DNA of 56,801 bases from Betaproteobacteria bacterium (GCA_019136545.1 JAGVUA010000107.1:1-56801); one strand, 5' to 3'; positions 10,664-19,459 are shown, numbered from the stretch's first letter. Translations and numbers: made by a program. The notes: generated by a model not told the origin, from the sequence alone.

Positions 10664-12042
10664 GCGCGGGCCTTGTTCCGCACTGCGGGCGCAGCGCGCA
10701 GGGCGGCGAGCATGGGTGAGAGCTTGGCTTCGGTCTCGGCCAGCTCCTGGCGCGGGTCGGAACCGGCGACGAAGCCGGCGCCCGCGTAGAGCGTCGCCTC
10801 GCGGCCGGCCAGCAAGCCGCAACGCAGGGCGACGGCGAAGTCGGCGTCGCCGGCGGCATCGGCCCAGCCGATACCGCCGGTGTACCACGCGTCGCGCCGG
10901 TCGCCGTGGCCGGTCAGCCAGTCCAGCGCCGCCGCCGTGGGGGTGCCGCCGACGGCCGGCGTCGGGTGCAGCCGGGCGATCAGGTCGAAAGCGGAAACGT
11001 CGGGTCGCGCCCGCCCGACGATGCGCCGGCGCAGGTGCGACAACTCGCCCAGGCGCATGATTTCCGGCTGCGCGGGCACGGACACCTCGTCGCACAGCGG
11101 CGCCAGCGCCTCGCGCACCGAGGCCGCGACCAGGTCATGCTCGCGGCGGTTCTTGTCGTCGGCGAGCGAAGGCGACGGTGCCCGGTCGCCGGCGTGCGGC
11201 AGCCAGGTGGTGCCGGCCAGGGCGTCCACTTCCACGCGGCCGCGCTGGCAAGCCAGCAGGCGTTCCGGCGATGCGCCGAGGAACACCCGGTCATCGCGCG
11301 CCCAGGCCCAGATGGCGCAATCCGGGTTGCGGTCGGCCAGCGCCCCGATTGCCCGACCGGGCGGCATCGCGCGGTCCGCGATCAGGCGTGCGCTGCGCGT
11401 GAGCACGAGCTTGGCGCAATGGCCGGCCGCGATGGCGGCCAGCGCGGCGCTGCCGCGCGCGAGAAACGCCAGGTCGGCCAGCGGCGCCGGTACGCGCGCC
11501 AGGCGCGGCGGCCGATCGTGCGGCGTCTCGCCACGGCTGACTTTCACCGAGGCCAGCAGCGAGCGCCAGCGCGCGACGACCGCTTCGGCGTTCGCCGCAT
11601 CGGCCGCCGCGCAGGAGAAGGCGATATCGGCGCGCCCGTCGGTGTCGCGCAGCAGCACGGCCGGCACCCGCAGGCTGGCGTTGGGCCACGGCGCGCCGCC
11701 CGTCGGCGCGAACGCGAAGCCGCAGAAAGTCAGCGGTGGCGCCACGCTCCCTACCTGGTTCCTGTCGTCGCCACCGTCGACTCGCCAGTGCGCGCGCAAG
11801 CCGCGCAAGGCGGCATCGAGCGCGGCGAAGCGGCCGGCGCCTTCCGTTTCCACGCGCAGCGCCGCGCCCAGCCCGGTGAGCGTCAATCCCCGGTCCGGTC
11901 GCCGCCAATGGCACCACTCGCCCTGGTCCGGCAGCCCTTCGACCGGCTGCGGCAGCGGCACGATTACGGTCAACATCCCGCCGGGCGCGGTATCGCGCGC
12001 GAGCCTGGTCAGGCGCTGTTCGATGCGCGGCCAATCCATCAT
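10660..12042 (-). CDS. menF: Isochorismate synthase (MenF)
   Basis: MenF converts chorismate to isochorismate, the committed step toward menaquinone. The 460-residue product has the chorismate-binding fold in its C-terminal ~260 residues, with LARLHPTPAVGGTP, WYTGGIGWADAAGDADFAVALR and the magnesium-binding GAGFVAGSDPRQELAETEAK. The start is one of two adjacent ATG codons in the ATGATGG that also carries the menE stop. The gene contains two copies of the dispersed motif, one in each orientation. Salicylate or anthranilate synthase is the alternative reading, but the position between menE and menD settles it as menaquinone type. Confidence 0.92.
   Translation of the reverse strand: MMDWPRIEQRLTRLARDTAPGGMLTVIVPLPQPVEGLPDQGEWCHWRRPDRGLTLTGLGAALRVETEGAGRFAALDAALRGLRAHWRVDGGDDRNQVGSVAPPLTFCGFAFAPTGGAPWPNASLRVPAVLLRDTDGRADIAFSCAAADAANAEAVVARWRSLLASVKVSRGETPHDRPPRLARVPAPLADLAFLARGSAALAAIAAGHCAKLVLTRSARLIADRAMPPGRAIGALADRNPDCAIWAWARDDRVFLGASPERLLACQRGRVEVDALAGTTWLPHAGDRAPSPSLADDKNRREHDLVAASVREALAPLCDEVSVPAQPEIMRLGELSHLRRRIVGRARPDVSAFDLIARLHPTPAVGGTPTAAALDWLTGHGDRRDAWYTGGIGWADAAGDADFAVALRCGLLAGREATLYAGAGFVAGSDPRQELAETEAKLSPMLAALRAAPAVRNKARA
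11522..11544 (-). repeat. Dispersed 23-nt motif, copy 2 (in menF)
   Basis: Tail CCGTGGCGAGACGCC. It is read in the sense direction of menF as KVSRGETP, inside a segment that looks like a linker between the N-terminal part and the chorismate-binding domain. Confidence 0.8.
11726..11748 (+). repeat. Dispersed 23-nt motif, copy 3 (in menF, antisense)
   Basis: Tail CGGTGGCGCCACGCT, with the last base off consensus. It is antisense to menF, whose codons here read VAPPLTF. It lies only ~180 bp from copy 2 and in the opposite orientation, the closest pair in the window. Confidence 0.75.
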
Positions 12043-13250
12043 GGCGCCACCAGGGCCGGCAAGGCGCGCCGATCCAGCTTGCCGCTCGCGGTGCGCGGCA
12101 GCCGCGCGACGCGATGCAGGCGGCGCGGCCGGTGCGTGCGCGGCAGATGGGCGCGGCACCAGGCCGCCACGCTGGCCTCGCTCGCTTCGCCTTCGTAGAG
12201 CGCGGTGACGATCTGTCCCCACACGGGATCGTCGATGCCGGTGATGGCCGCTTCGCGCACGCCCGGACAGGCGGCGAGGCGCGCCTCGATGTCGGCCGGC
12301 TGAATGTTCACCCCGCCCGAGACCAGCATGTCGTCGGCGCGGCCAGTCACGGTGACGCGGCCCGCCGCATCCACTCGACCGAGGTCGCGCGTCGGCAGCC
12401 ATGCGCCAATGTCGCGCTCGCCGAGGTAGCCGGCCATGCGCGCCGGCGTGGCGATCTCGAGGGTGCCGTTCGCCGCGATGCGGAAGCGCGCGCCCGGCAG
12501 CGGCTCGCCATCCACGGCAGCCAGCGCGCCGGTTTCGGTCATGCCGTAGCTGAGCCGCAGCGGCCAGCCGGCGGCGCGGGCCCGCGCCAGGAGCGTGTCG
12601 TGCAGCGCCGCGCCGCCCACCAGCGCGCAGCGCAAAGTCAGTGGCGGCGGCACGCCGAGGTCGAGCAGCCGCGCCAGCATCGGCGGTACCAGCGAAACAT
12701 GCGTGATGCGCCGCCGCGCCAGATCGTGCGCCACCGCTTCGGCATCGAAGCCGTCGTGCACGACAGCCGTCGCCCCGGCGCGCCAGCAGCGATAGAGGAT
12801 CATCGCGCCGCCGACCGCGTGCAGCGGCAGGCAGGCCAGCCAGGCATCGCCGGGCGTCAGGCCGAGCGCCCGCGCCGACATGCGGGCGCCCGCCGCCACC
12901 GCGCGCCAAGGCAGGCGCACGCCCTTGGGCGCGCCCGTGGAGCCGCTGGTGGCGACGATCAAGGCCAGCGCCGGCGCCGCTGCCGCGCCTGCCAGCTCGA
13001 CGAGCCGCTCGCGATGCCCATCCGTCAGATTCGGCGGCAGGGGGAAAGCCGTGCCGCCGCCCAGCGCGCAGGCCGCCAGGCCCAGCGCCATGCCGCCGGC
13101 GCCGCCGGTCAGCACGTTCAGCCCCGGCGCGCCTGCGGTGGCGGCGAGATCGGCATAGGCGAGCGACATGCCGTCCGGCAGAACGAGCGCGACGGTGCGC
13201 GGGTCGTTACGCAAATCGGCGCGGCGGAGCCAGTGGCGGAAAGGCAGCAT
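12039..13250 (-). CDS. menE: o-Succinylbenzoate-CoA ligase (MenE)
   Basis: MenE activates o-succinylbenzoate with ATP and CoA. The 403-residue product is an ANL-superfamily adenylating enzyme with the phosphate-loop motif VATSGSTGAPKGV near residue 105. It has YGMTETGALAAVDG around 255, DLGRVDAAGRVTVTGRADDMLVSGG around 320 and the C-terminal lysine motif TASGKLDRRAL. It is shorter than many MenE proteins (~450-490) because the N-terminal lobe is trimmed. The start ATG at 13250 follows the menC stop by 46 bases, and its TGA overlaps the menF start. Confidence 0.9.
   Translation of the reverse strand: MLPFRHWLRRADLRNDPRTVALVLPDGMSLAYADLAATAGAPGLNVLTGGAGGMALGLAACALGGGTAFPLPPNLTDGHRERLVELAGAAAAPALALIVATSGSTGAPKGVRLPWRAVAAGARMSARALGLTPGDAWLACLPLHAVGGAMILYRCWRAGATAVVHDGFDAEAVAHDLARRRITHVSLVPPMLARLLDLGVPPPLTLRCALVGGAALHDTLLARARAAGWPLRLSYGMTETGALAAVDGEPLPGARFRIAANGTLEIATPARMAGYLGERDIGAWLPTRDLGRVDAAGRVTVTGRADDMLVSGGVNIQPADIEARLAACPGVREAAITGIDDPVWGQIVTALYEGEASEASVAAWCRAHLPRTHRPRRLHRVARLPRTASGKLDRRALPALVAP
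12634..12656 (+). repeat. Dispersed 23-nt motif, copy 4 (in menE, antisense)
   Basis: Tail TGGCGGCGGCACGCC. It is antisense to menE, where the codons read GVPPPLTLRCALVGG, close to the substrate-pocket strand of the ligase. Confidence 0.8.
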
Positions 13251-13296
13251 GGAGCGGGATTCTACGTGCCCCGCTCGCGCTGTCGCATGAGAGAAA

Positions 13297-14313
13297 TCAA
13301 GCGTGAATGGCGCGTCTTGCCGTCGGCGGATGGCCGATACCCGGCGCGTCGGGCAGTTGCAGCCTCCCGGCGACAATGGGCAGCGGCGGTGCGACATCCT
13401 CGGCCAGCCAGTCGCCGGTTGCCAGACCGTGGGCGAGATGGGGCGCGATGGCCGCGGCAAGATGGGCCGCGGCGGCAACGCCGACGGCCGAGTCGACGAC
13501 GGAGGTGAGCACGACTTCGATGCCGGCATCGCGCGCGCCTTGCGCCAAAGTCAGCGTTGGCGACACGCCGCCGATGCGTGCCGGCTTGATGACGAGGCGC
13601 CGTACGGCGCGCGCGTCGATGAGCGCGTCGAGGCCGAGGCGCGGCAGCGATTCGTCGGCGGCGATGGGGAAGGGCAGGCGCGCCTGCAAGCGCGCGAGGC
13701 CGGCGCATGTGGGGTCCGCCAGCGGTTCTTCGATGCCGTCGATGGGCAGGTCGACGATGGCGTCGAGGAAGCGCCGGGCGTCGGCTTCCGGCCACGCGCG
13801 GTTGGCGTCGAGGCGCAGGCGCAGTTCGCTTGCCGCGGCCACTTGGCGCAACCGCGTCAGTTCGACGTCGATCGGCGCGATGCCGACTTTGATCTTGCCG
13901 ATGCGGTAGCCTTGCGTGGCGGCGGCACGGGCGCGCTCGGCACAGGGGTCGTCGAGCGCGCCGAGCGCGGCATTGACCGGCACTTCGAGCGTCGAGGCGC
14001 CGAGCATGCGCGCGAGCGGCAACTTGCGCCGCTGCGCTTCGGCGTCGCAGACGGCGGTTTCGTGGGCCCAGCGCACTTCAGGCGGGTCCTCCAGGCGTAC
14101 CGCGCCGGTGGCGGCGAGGCGTTCCAGCGCGGCCCGGCAGCGCGCCTGGTGGGCGGCGCCGGCGCTGGGCAGCGGTGCGCAGTCGCCCCAGCCGACGATG
14201 CCGTTTTCGTCGATGACTTCGAGCAGCCAGCCGCGCCGTTCGGTCAGGATGGCGGCGGCGGCGACCCAGGGGCGCTTGAGCGGCAGGCGATAGGGATGGA
14301 TGCGGATCGGCAT
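13297..14313 (-). CDS. menC: o-Succinylbenzoate synthase (MenC)
   Basis: MenC dehydrates SHCHC to o-succinylbenzoate. The 338-residue protein belongs to the enolase superfamily. The lysine pair of the active site is visible as KIKVG (about residue 148) and KPARIGGVSPTLTLAQ (about 240). Metal ligands lie in RLDANRAWPEADARRF, DGIEEPLADP and AADESLPRLG. The N-terminal strand MPIRIHPYRLPLKRPW matches the family start. It sits 18 bp below menB. One dispersed-motif copy falls on the GVSPTLTL segment just after the second lysine. Confidence 0.9.
   Translation of the reverse strand: MPIRIHPYRLPLKRPWVAAAAILTERRGWLLEVIDENGIVGWGDCAPLPSAGAAHQARCRAALERLAATGAVRLEDPPEVRWAHETAVCDAEAQRRKLPLARMLGASTLEVPVNAALGALDDPCAERARAAATQGYRIGKIKVGIAPIDVELTRLRQVAAASELRLRLDANRAWPEADARRFLDAIVDLPIDGIEEPLADPTCAGLARLQARLPFPIAADESLPRLGLDALIDARAVRRLVIKPARIGGVSPTLTLAQGARDAGIEVVLTSVVDSAVGVAAAAHLAAAIAPHLAHGLATGDWLAEDVAPPLPIVAGRLQLPDAPGIGHPPTARRAIHA
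13547..13569 (+). repeat. Dispersed 23-nt motif, copy 5 (in menC, antisense)
   Basis: Tail CGTTGGCGACACGCC. It is antisense to menC; the codons read GVSPTLTL, part of the conserved barrel strand after KPARIGG. The element therefore coexists with a conserved catalytic region without disrupting it. Confidence 0.8.
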
Positions 14314-14331
14314 CCGCGCCTCAGGCTCGAT

Positions 14332-15159
14332 TCAAGGCCGGCGCCGGTACTTGCCGAAATCGGGCGGACGTTTTTCGAGCCAGGCGTTTTTGCCTTCCTG
14401 GCCTTCGGCGGTCATGTAGAAGAGGCCCGTGGCCTGGCCGGCGAGTTCCTGAATGCCGGCCAGGCCGTCGGTATCGGCATTGAAGCCCGCCTTGATCATG
14501 CGCAGTGCGGTGGGCGAGAGTTCGAGCATCGCGCGGCACCAGGCGACGGTTTCCTCTTCCAGCCTGGCGAGCGGCACGACGGCGTTCACCAGCCCCCAAT
14601 CGAGGGCAGTCGCCGCGTCGTACTGGCGGCACAGCAGCCAGATTTCCTTGGCCCGCTTCATGCCGATGGTGCGCGCCATCAGCCCGGCGCCGAGGCCGGC
14701 GTCGAAGCTGCCGACGCGCGGCCCCGTCTGGCCGAAGCAGGCGTTGTCGGCGGCGATGGTGAGGTCGCAGATCAGATGCAGTACATGGCCGCCGCCGATG
14801 GCGTAGCCGGCCACCATCGCCACCACGGGCTTGGGCAATCGGCGAATCTGCATCTGCAGATCGAGCACGTTGAGATGCGGCGTGTCGGTGAGCTCGTCGT
14901 GGTAGCCGCCGTCGTCGCCGCGCACCGTCTGGTCGCCGCCCGAGCAGAAGGCCTGGTCGCCGACGCCGGTCAGGATGATGACGCCGACATCGGGGTCGCG
15001 ATGCGCGCGCGCGAAGGCGTCCTGCAGTTCCATGACCGTCTCGGGCCGGAATGCGTTGCGCCGGGCCGGGCGGTTGATGGCGATGCGGGCGATGCCATCG
15101 CCGGACAGGTCGTACAGGATGTCGGTATAAGGGGCGGCGGGAGTCCAGGTGACGGTCAT
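14332..15159 (-). CDS. menB: 1,4-Dihydroxy-2-naphthoyl-CoA synthase (MenB)
   Basis: MenB closes the naphthoquinol ring from o-succinylbenzoyl-CoA. The 275-residue crotonase-family protein shows [17 protein letters not shown], the oxyanion-hole segment [17 protein letters not shown] and the family-specific [20 protein letters not shown]. The C-terminal [22 protein letters not shown]-type tail (shown here split across the end of the protein) is diagnostic of MenB over other enoyl-CoA hydratases. Start MTVTWTP at 15159 overlaps the menA stop by 4 bases. Confidence 0.95.
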   Translation of the reverse strand: MTVTWTPAAPYTDILYDLSGDGIARIAINRPARRNAFRPETVMELQDAFARAHRDPDVGVIILTGVGDQAFCSGGDQTVRGDDGGYHDELTDTPHLNVLDLQMQIRRLPKPVVAMVAGYAIGGGHVLHLICDLTIAADNACFGQTGPRVGSFDAGLGAGLMARTIGMKRAKEIWLLCRQYDAATALDWGLVNAVVPLARLEEETVAWCRAMLELSPTALRMIKAGFNADTDGLAGIQELAGQATGLFYMTAEGQEGKNAWLEKRPPDFGKYRRRP

Positions 15160-16076
15160 GACAGCAGGCATCCGATGGCGAAGCACAGGCCGAAGAGGAA
15201 CTGCGCGGCGGCCGTGTCGGCCAGCACGCGATTGAATTCGGTGCCTTCGGCGCGCTGCGCGCGGCGTGCCACCATGACTGACTTTGGCGCGGCCAGCAAG
15301 GCGAGCCCGGCCCAGGCGCCGGGTGCGAACAGGGGCAGCAAGGCGTAGGGAGCGAGCACGAGCAGCGCATGGAGGCGTCGGCTGGCCGTGCCGCCGATCA
15401 CCGCGGCGAGCGTGCGCCGGCCGGCGGCAGTATCGGCGGCGAGGTCGCGCAGATTGTTGATCGTCAGCACGGCGGCGGCGGGCGCGCCGACGGCGAGGCC
15501 GGCGAACAAGGCGGTGGCCGGCAGGGCGTGCGCCTGCAGCCAGTAGCTGCCGCCCGTGGCGACCAAACCGAAGAAGGCGAGCACGAAGCACTCGCCAAAG
15601 GGCGTGTAGGAAATGGGCCGCGGTCCGCTGGAGTAGGCCCAGCCCGCGGCAAGGGAGGCCAGCCCGACGGCGACGATGGGCCAGCCGCCGAGGGTGGCGA
15701 GCCAGATGCCGAGCAGGAAGGCGAGCGCGAAGGCACCCCCGGCAGCGGCCCGCACTTGGGCGGGCGTTGCCCAGCCGGCGGCGCTGGCGCGCGGGGGACC
15801 GAGCCGATCGGCGCCGTCGGCGCCCCGCTCGAAATCGGCTGCGTCGTTGTGCAGGTTGGTGCCGGCCTGGATGAGCATGGCGGCGACCAGGGCGGCGAGG
15901 GCGGTGAGCATGGCGAGCGGCGTGATCGGCACGCCTGCGGCCCAGGCGAGCGCCGTGCCCACCAGCACGGGGGTTGCGGCGAGCGGCAAGGTGCGCGGAC
16001 GCGCCGCCAGCAGCCACAGGCGCAGGCCGGCCGGCCGGTCGGTGCGGGCGGCGAGGGTGGCGGCGTCAGGATTCAA
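15156..16076 (-). CDS. menA: 1,4-Dihydroxy-2-naphthoate polyprenyltransferase (MenA)
   Basis: MenA is an integral membrane enzyme that attaches the isoprenoid tail to dihydroxynaphthoate. The 306-residue protein has about eight membrane spans. It has the UbiA-family aspartate motifs: [20 protein letters not shown] near residue 75, and [19 protein letters not shown] near residue 180. The N-terminal [13 protein letters not shown] is typical of MenA. The start lies inside the end of ubiE (11-base overlap) and the stop overlaps the menB start, so translation of the three is coupled. Confidence 0.93.
   Translation of the reverse strand: MNPDAATLAARTDRPAGLRLWLLAARPRTLPLAATPVLVGTALAWAAGVPITPLAMLTALAALVAAMLIQAGTNLHNDAADFERGADGADRLGPPRASAAGWATPAQVRAAAGGAFALAFLLGIWLATLGGWPIVAVGLASLAAGWAYSSGPRPISYTPFGECFVLAFFGLVATGGSYWLQAHALPATALFAGLAVGAPAAAVLTINNLRDLAADTAAGRRTLAAVIGGTASRRLHALLVLAPYALLPLFAPGAWAGLALLAAPKSVMVARRAQRAEGTEFNRVLADTAAAQFLFGLCFAIGCLLS
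15263..15285 (-). repeat. Dispersed 23-nt motif, copy 6 (in menA)
   Basis: Tail TCATGGTGGCACGCC, one of the more divergent copies. It is read in the menA sense direction as KSVMVARRA, in a loop near the C-terminus of the membrane protein. Confidence 0.7.
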
Positions 16077-16800
16077 GCGGGCGCTCGGCGAAATGTAGGC
16101 AAGCGATGCCGAAGGACAAGTTCTCCCAGCGCACGGCGCTGAAGCCGCGCTCGCCGATCAAGGCGGCGAAACCGCGCTGGTCGGGAAAGCGGCGGATCGA
16201 TTCGACCAAGTATTGATAGGCGATCGGCGCGCGCGCGACGGCCGCGCCCAAACGCGGAATGACCAGCCAGGAGTAGGCATCGTAAAACGGCGCCAGCCAC
16301 CAATGGGGGCGCGAGAATTCCAGGCAAACGAAGCGACCGCCCGGCTTGAGGACCCGATGGATCTCGGTCAGCGCGGCACCGAGGCGGGTGGCGTTGCGCA
16401 GGCCGAAGGAGACGACCAGCAGATCGACGCTCGCATCGGCGAACGGCAGGGCCTCGGCTTCGCCGGCCAGCCAGGCAATCCGCCGGTCGGTGATGCGGCG
16501 GCCGGCTTGCATCATGGCCATGCTGGGATCGCAAACCGTGACGTGGCGGTCGTCGCGCACCAGCCGCCGCGCGATGTCGCCGGTGCCGCCGGCAAGATCG
16601 ACCACCGTGCCGGCAAACGCGCGGCAGCGCCGCCTGAGCGTGTGTTTCCAGAGCCGGTGGATGCCGAAGCTCATGAGGTCGTTCATGAGGTCGTAGCGCG
16701 GCGCCACCGCCTCGAAGACGCGGCGGATGCGACTCTTGCGTTCGTCGATGCCGACCTGCTGGCGGCCGAAGCTGCGGTCGAGGCGGGTGGTGGTTGCCAT
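16066..16800 (-). CDS. ubiE: Demethylmenaquinone/ubiquinone C-methyltransferase
   Basis: This SAM-dependent enzyme performs the last methylation in menaquinone synthesis and the corresponding C-methylation in ubiquinone synthesis. The 244-residue protein has the UbiE signature YDLMNDLMSFGIHRLWK near residue 37, SAM-binding DLAGGTGDIARRL near 70 and the second signature LKPGGRFVCLEFSRP near 150. It is 4 bases below tlpA and overlaps menA, so it joins the nos part to the men part of the run. It may be the only UbiE in the cell and then serve both quinones (inference). Confidence 0.95.
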   Translation of the reverse strand: MATTTRLDRSFGRQQVGIDERKSRIRRVFEAVAPRYDLMNDLMSFGIHRLWKHTLRRRCRAFAGTVVDLAGGTGDIARRLVRDDRHVTVCDPSMAMMQAGRRITDRRIAWLAGEAEALPFADASVDLLVVSFGLRNATRLGAALTEIHRVLKPGGRFVCLEFSRPHWWLAPFYDAYSWLVIPRLGAAVARAPIAYQYLVESIRRFPDQRGFAALIGERGFSAVRWENLSFGIACLHFAERPLES

Positions 16801-16804
16801 GGCG

Positions 16805-17293
16805 CTATTTGAGCGCTTGCTGGAAAGCTGCTTCGATCTCGGCTGCTTTCATCGGCCCGAGCTTGCTCGCGACGACGCGGCCTTGCCGGTCGACGATCAC
16901 CGTGAAGGGCAGCCCGGCACGTTTGTTGCCCATGGCCTGCATCAGGGCGATGCCTTTGTCGCCGGCCAGGACCACCGGGTAGTTGATCTCGTAGGCCTTG
17001 GCGAACTCGGCGACCGGTCCGGCCTTGTCTTCGATGGCGATCCCGACGACTTCCATTCCCTTGCCCTTGAACTTGCCGCGCGCGCGAACGAAGTCGGGAA
17101 TCTCGTCCCGGCAGGGCGTGCACCAGCGCGCCCAGAAATTCACGGCCAGGGGCCGGCCACGAAACTGCTGCATCGCCACCGGCTTGTCGTCGAGACCGGT
17201 CAATGTTTCCGCCCAAAGGGGCTCGATGCGAGCATCCTGGGCGCGGCAGGTGGCCGTGAATGCCAGCAGCAGGATGGCGACCCGCCGGGTCAA
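16805..17293 (-). CDS. TlpA-like periplasmic thioredoxin
   Basis: This 162-residue exported thioredoxin-fold protein of the TlpA/ResA type probably reduces disulfides or metal-site cysteines in the periplasm. An N-terminal hydrophobic leader precedes LWAETLTGLDDKPVAMQQF. The active site is WARWCTPCRDE near residue 64, and the cis-Pro region is GLPFTVIVDRQGRVV. The likely start is TTG at 17293, overlapping the nosY stop (TTGA). Sitting between nosY and ubiE, it may keep copper-binding cysteines of the nitrous-oxide-reductase assembly proteins reduced (inference). Confidence 0.85.
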   Translation of the reverse strand: MTRRVAILLLAFTATCRAQDARIEPLWAETLTGLDDKPVAMQQFRGRPLAVNFWARWCTPCRDEIPDFVRARGKFKGKGMEVVGIAIEDKAGPVAEFAKAYEINYPVVLAGDKGIALMQAMGNKRAGLPFTVIVDRQGRVVASKLGPMKAAEIEAAFQQALK

Positions 17294-18117
17294 GGCAGGT
17301 CTCCGCGCCGGAACAGCAGGTAGCCGAGGGTGGCGGCGACGAAGCCAAGCGCGGTCGGGTAGGCCACCGCGAACGCCATGTAGCCAGCCGCGCCGAAGGT
17401 GTCGAGGATGACGTAGGCCGACGGACCGAGCACGATCAGCTGCGGATCGAACAGGGCGAGCGCGGCGGTGCGAAACACCTGCAGCGGGTTGACCAGTGCG
17501 ATGCCGACGGCGACCTCGGGACGGACTTTCTCCTGGATCATGACGCCCAGCAAAATCAGATCGAGGAACAGCAGCAGGGTCAGCCAGACCAGGAATGCCG
17601 CGCCCTGGGCCATGTCGGTACTGCGCGCCACCGCCGAGATGAGCATGCCGAAGCCGAGAAAGCACGCGGCCATCGCCGCCAGCAGCGCCGTGTAGTAGCC
17701 GAAGATGTTCCACGGCACCTCGATGCCGCGCACCAGCGCGATCAGCACTGCCGCCACCATGGCGGCGAACACCGGCAGGAAAATGACCAGGTAGCGGCCG
17801 ACGATCTTGCCCCAGAACCACGCCGACAGCGACACCGGCAACGACAGCAGGTACTCGAAGACGCCCGCTTCCCGATCGCCCGCCACCGAGCGCACGGTGG
17901 TGATCAGGACGAAGATCGGCAGGATGGCCATGGTCAGTTGGATGTAGGTGACCAGAAGCCGCGAGAGGCCGATGAAGCCGAGCACCCGGGATTCCGTGAG
18001 GCCAAACAGGAAGAGCATGGCGACGATGCCGCCGAAGACCAGCGAATAAATCAGGAACCAGCGCGCGCGCAGGGACTCGACGATATCGAGCTTGGCCGTG
18101 AGCCAGAGTTGTTTCAT
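17290..18117 (-). CDS. nosY: NosY-type ABC transporter permease
   Basis: This 275-residue membrane protein with about six spans is the ABC-2 type permease partner of NosF. It begins MKQLWLTAKLDIVESLRARW and has the family segment RSVAGDREAGVFEYLLSLPV near residue 75, then DMAQGAAFLVWLTLLLFLDL. In Pseudomonas stutzeri NosDFY is required to assemble the CuZ site of N2O reductase. The start overlaps the nosL stop by 4 bases and the stop overlaps the tlpA start. Confidence 0.9.
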   Translation of the reverse strand: MKQLWLTAKLDIVESLRARWFLIYSLVFGGIVAMLFLFGLTESRVLGFIGLSRLLVTYIQLTMAILPIFVLITTVRSVAGDREAGVFEYLLSLPVSLSAWFWGKIVGRYLVIFLPVFAAMVAAVLIALVRGIEVPWNIFGYYTALLAAMAACFLGFGMLISAVARSTDMAQGAAFLVWLTLLLFLDLILLGVMIQEKVRPEVAVGIALVNPLQVFRTAALALFDPQLIVLGPSAYVILDTFGAAGYMAFAVAYPTALGFVAATLGYLLFRRGDLP

Positions 18118-18602
18118 GCACGTCCCTTCTTGAACTTGGCCACCACATGCTCGCGCATGGTCGCGAAATCGATCGAGCCGGCCTGGGGGTGGGCGACGGC
18201 GCCGAAATTGAAGCCCATCGGCGAGGTCTTGCTCACGTAGTGCGCCTTGCGTCCGTCGAGCCAGGCGACGTCGTTGCCGCTGGTGGTGACTTCGGCGATC
18301 CAGAGCTGGGTGGCCGGTTCGTCCAGCCAAGGATAATCGCGCGCCTTGTCGTTGAGCCACAGGGCGACGCAGCCGGGATCGTCGAACTTGAATGCCGCGT
18401 TCTTGGGGCCGCCGCGCAACTGCCCGGCAAAGCGACGATCGGAAATGACCATGTTGCAGACGACGCAGGTATCGCGATCCCACTTGATCGGCTGCATGCC
18501 TTCCGGCCAGCGCTCGCCCTTGCCGCAGGCGCCGAGGCTGGACAGCGCCACCGCCAGGGGCGTCGCGGTGAAGCCGGCCATGAGGAAGCGACGGCGGTCC
18601 AT
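18114..18602 (-). CDS. nosL: NosL copper-chaperone lipoprotein
   Basis: NosL delivers copper during N2O reductase maturation on the periplasmic side. The 162-residue product has a twin-Arg-like start (MDRRRFLMAGF), a lipobox-like SLGAC near residue 26 and the NosL metal-binding segment DRDTCVVCNMVISDRRFAGQ near residue 43. Downstream KFDDPGCVALWLND and the SPMGFNF motif are family features. It sits between nosF and nosY with a start/stop touch on one side and a 4-base overlap on the other. Confidence 0.92.
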   Translation of the reverse strand: MDRRRFLMAGFTATPLAVALSSLGACGKGERWPEGMQPIKWDRDTCVVCNMVISDRRFAGQLRGGPKNAAFKFDDPGCVALWLNDKARDYPWLDEPATQLWIAEVTTSGNDVAWLDGRKAHYVSKTSPMGFNFGAVAHPQAGSIDFATMREHVVAKFKKGRA

Positions 18603-19459
18603 CAGTCGCCGATTTCAGTCATCGACATGTTGCTGATCAGCGCGACGTAGCGCGAGGTCATGCCGAGGAAGCGCAGCCGGTCGGGGCCCGCGACCGTGCC
18701 CTGCCACTCCAGGCCATCGCCGATGTCGACGAAATTCCAGCTGCCGAGAGCCTTGGCGAACGCGGGCTCCGGCCGTTTGACGGAAATGCGGCAGGCCAGC
18801 AGTCCGGACAGCGAAATGTCGTCGGCGACGCGATCGTCGAGCACCACCTTGCCCATGTCGAGTTCGATGACGCGATTGACCAGCGACGACACTTCGTTGA
18901 GGCGATGGCTCGAGATCAGCATCGTGGCGCTCTCGGCACGCTCGGCGAGCAATTCGAAGAACATCTTGCGCGCTTCGGGATCGAGGTTGGCGGCCGGTTC
19001 GTCCATCACCAGGACGCGCGCCGAGCGACCCAGCGCCATCGCGATCAGGAGCTTCTGCTTCATGCCGCCGGACAAGCGGACGAACTGACGGTCCATGATC
19101 GGCGCGGTATCGAGGCCGAGGCGGCCGGCCAGGTCGATGATGCGCTTGGGGTCGGTGGCGCAAACGGCCGCGGCGAAGCCGATCAGCTGGCCGACCGGCA
19201 TCTTGAGCGGCGGCGGCAGCTGCGGCACAAAGCCGATATCGCCGAGCACGGTCGTGCGCTCGCGGCGGGGCGAACGGCCCTCGATGGTCACCGTGCCGTC
19301 GTGGGTGTATTCACCGAGCAGGCAGCGGATGAGCGTGGTCTTGCCCGCCCCGTTGGAGCCGATCAGGGCGACCCGTTCACCCAGCCCGATCTCGAGATTG
19401 ATGCCGTCAAGGACGCGCGCGCGCTTGAACGCCTTGGCGACGGAATCGAAACGTATCAT
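18602..19459 (-). CDS. nosF: NosF ABC transporter ATPase
   Basis: This cytoplasmic ATPase energises the NosDFY complex. The 285-residue protein carries Walker A GSNGAGKTTLI near residue 36, the signature RLSGGMKQKLLIAMAL near 128, Walker B VLVMDEPAANLD near 150 and the switch His in LISSHRLNEV. The C-terminal ~70 residues are an extra domain after the ABC core, as in other NosF proteins. It begins 72 bp below nosH, the largest gap between adjacent nos genes here, so an internal promoter is possible but not visible. Confidence 0.92.
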   Translation of the reverse strand: MIRFDSVAKAFKRARVLDGINLEIGLGERVALIGSNGAGKTTLIRCLLGEYTHDGTVTIEGRSPRRERTTVLGDIGFVPQLPPPLKMPVGQLIGFAAAVCATDPKRIIDLAGRLGLDTAPIMDRQFVRLSGGMKQKLLIAMALGRSARVLVMDEPAANLDPEARKMFFELLAERAESATMLISSHRLNEVSSLVNRVIELDMGKVVLDDRVADDISLSGLLACRISVKRPEPAFAKALGSWNFVDIGDGLEWQGTVAGPDRLRFLGMTSRYVALISNMSMTEIGD

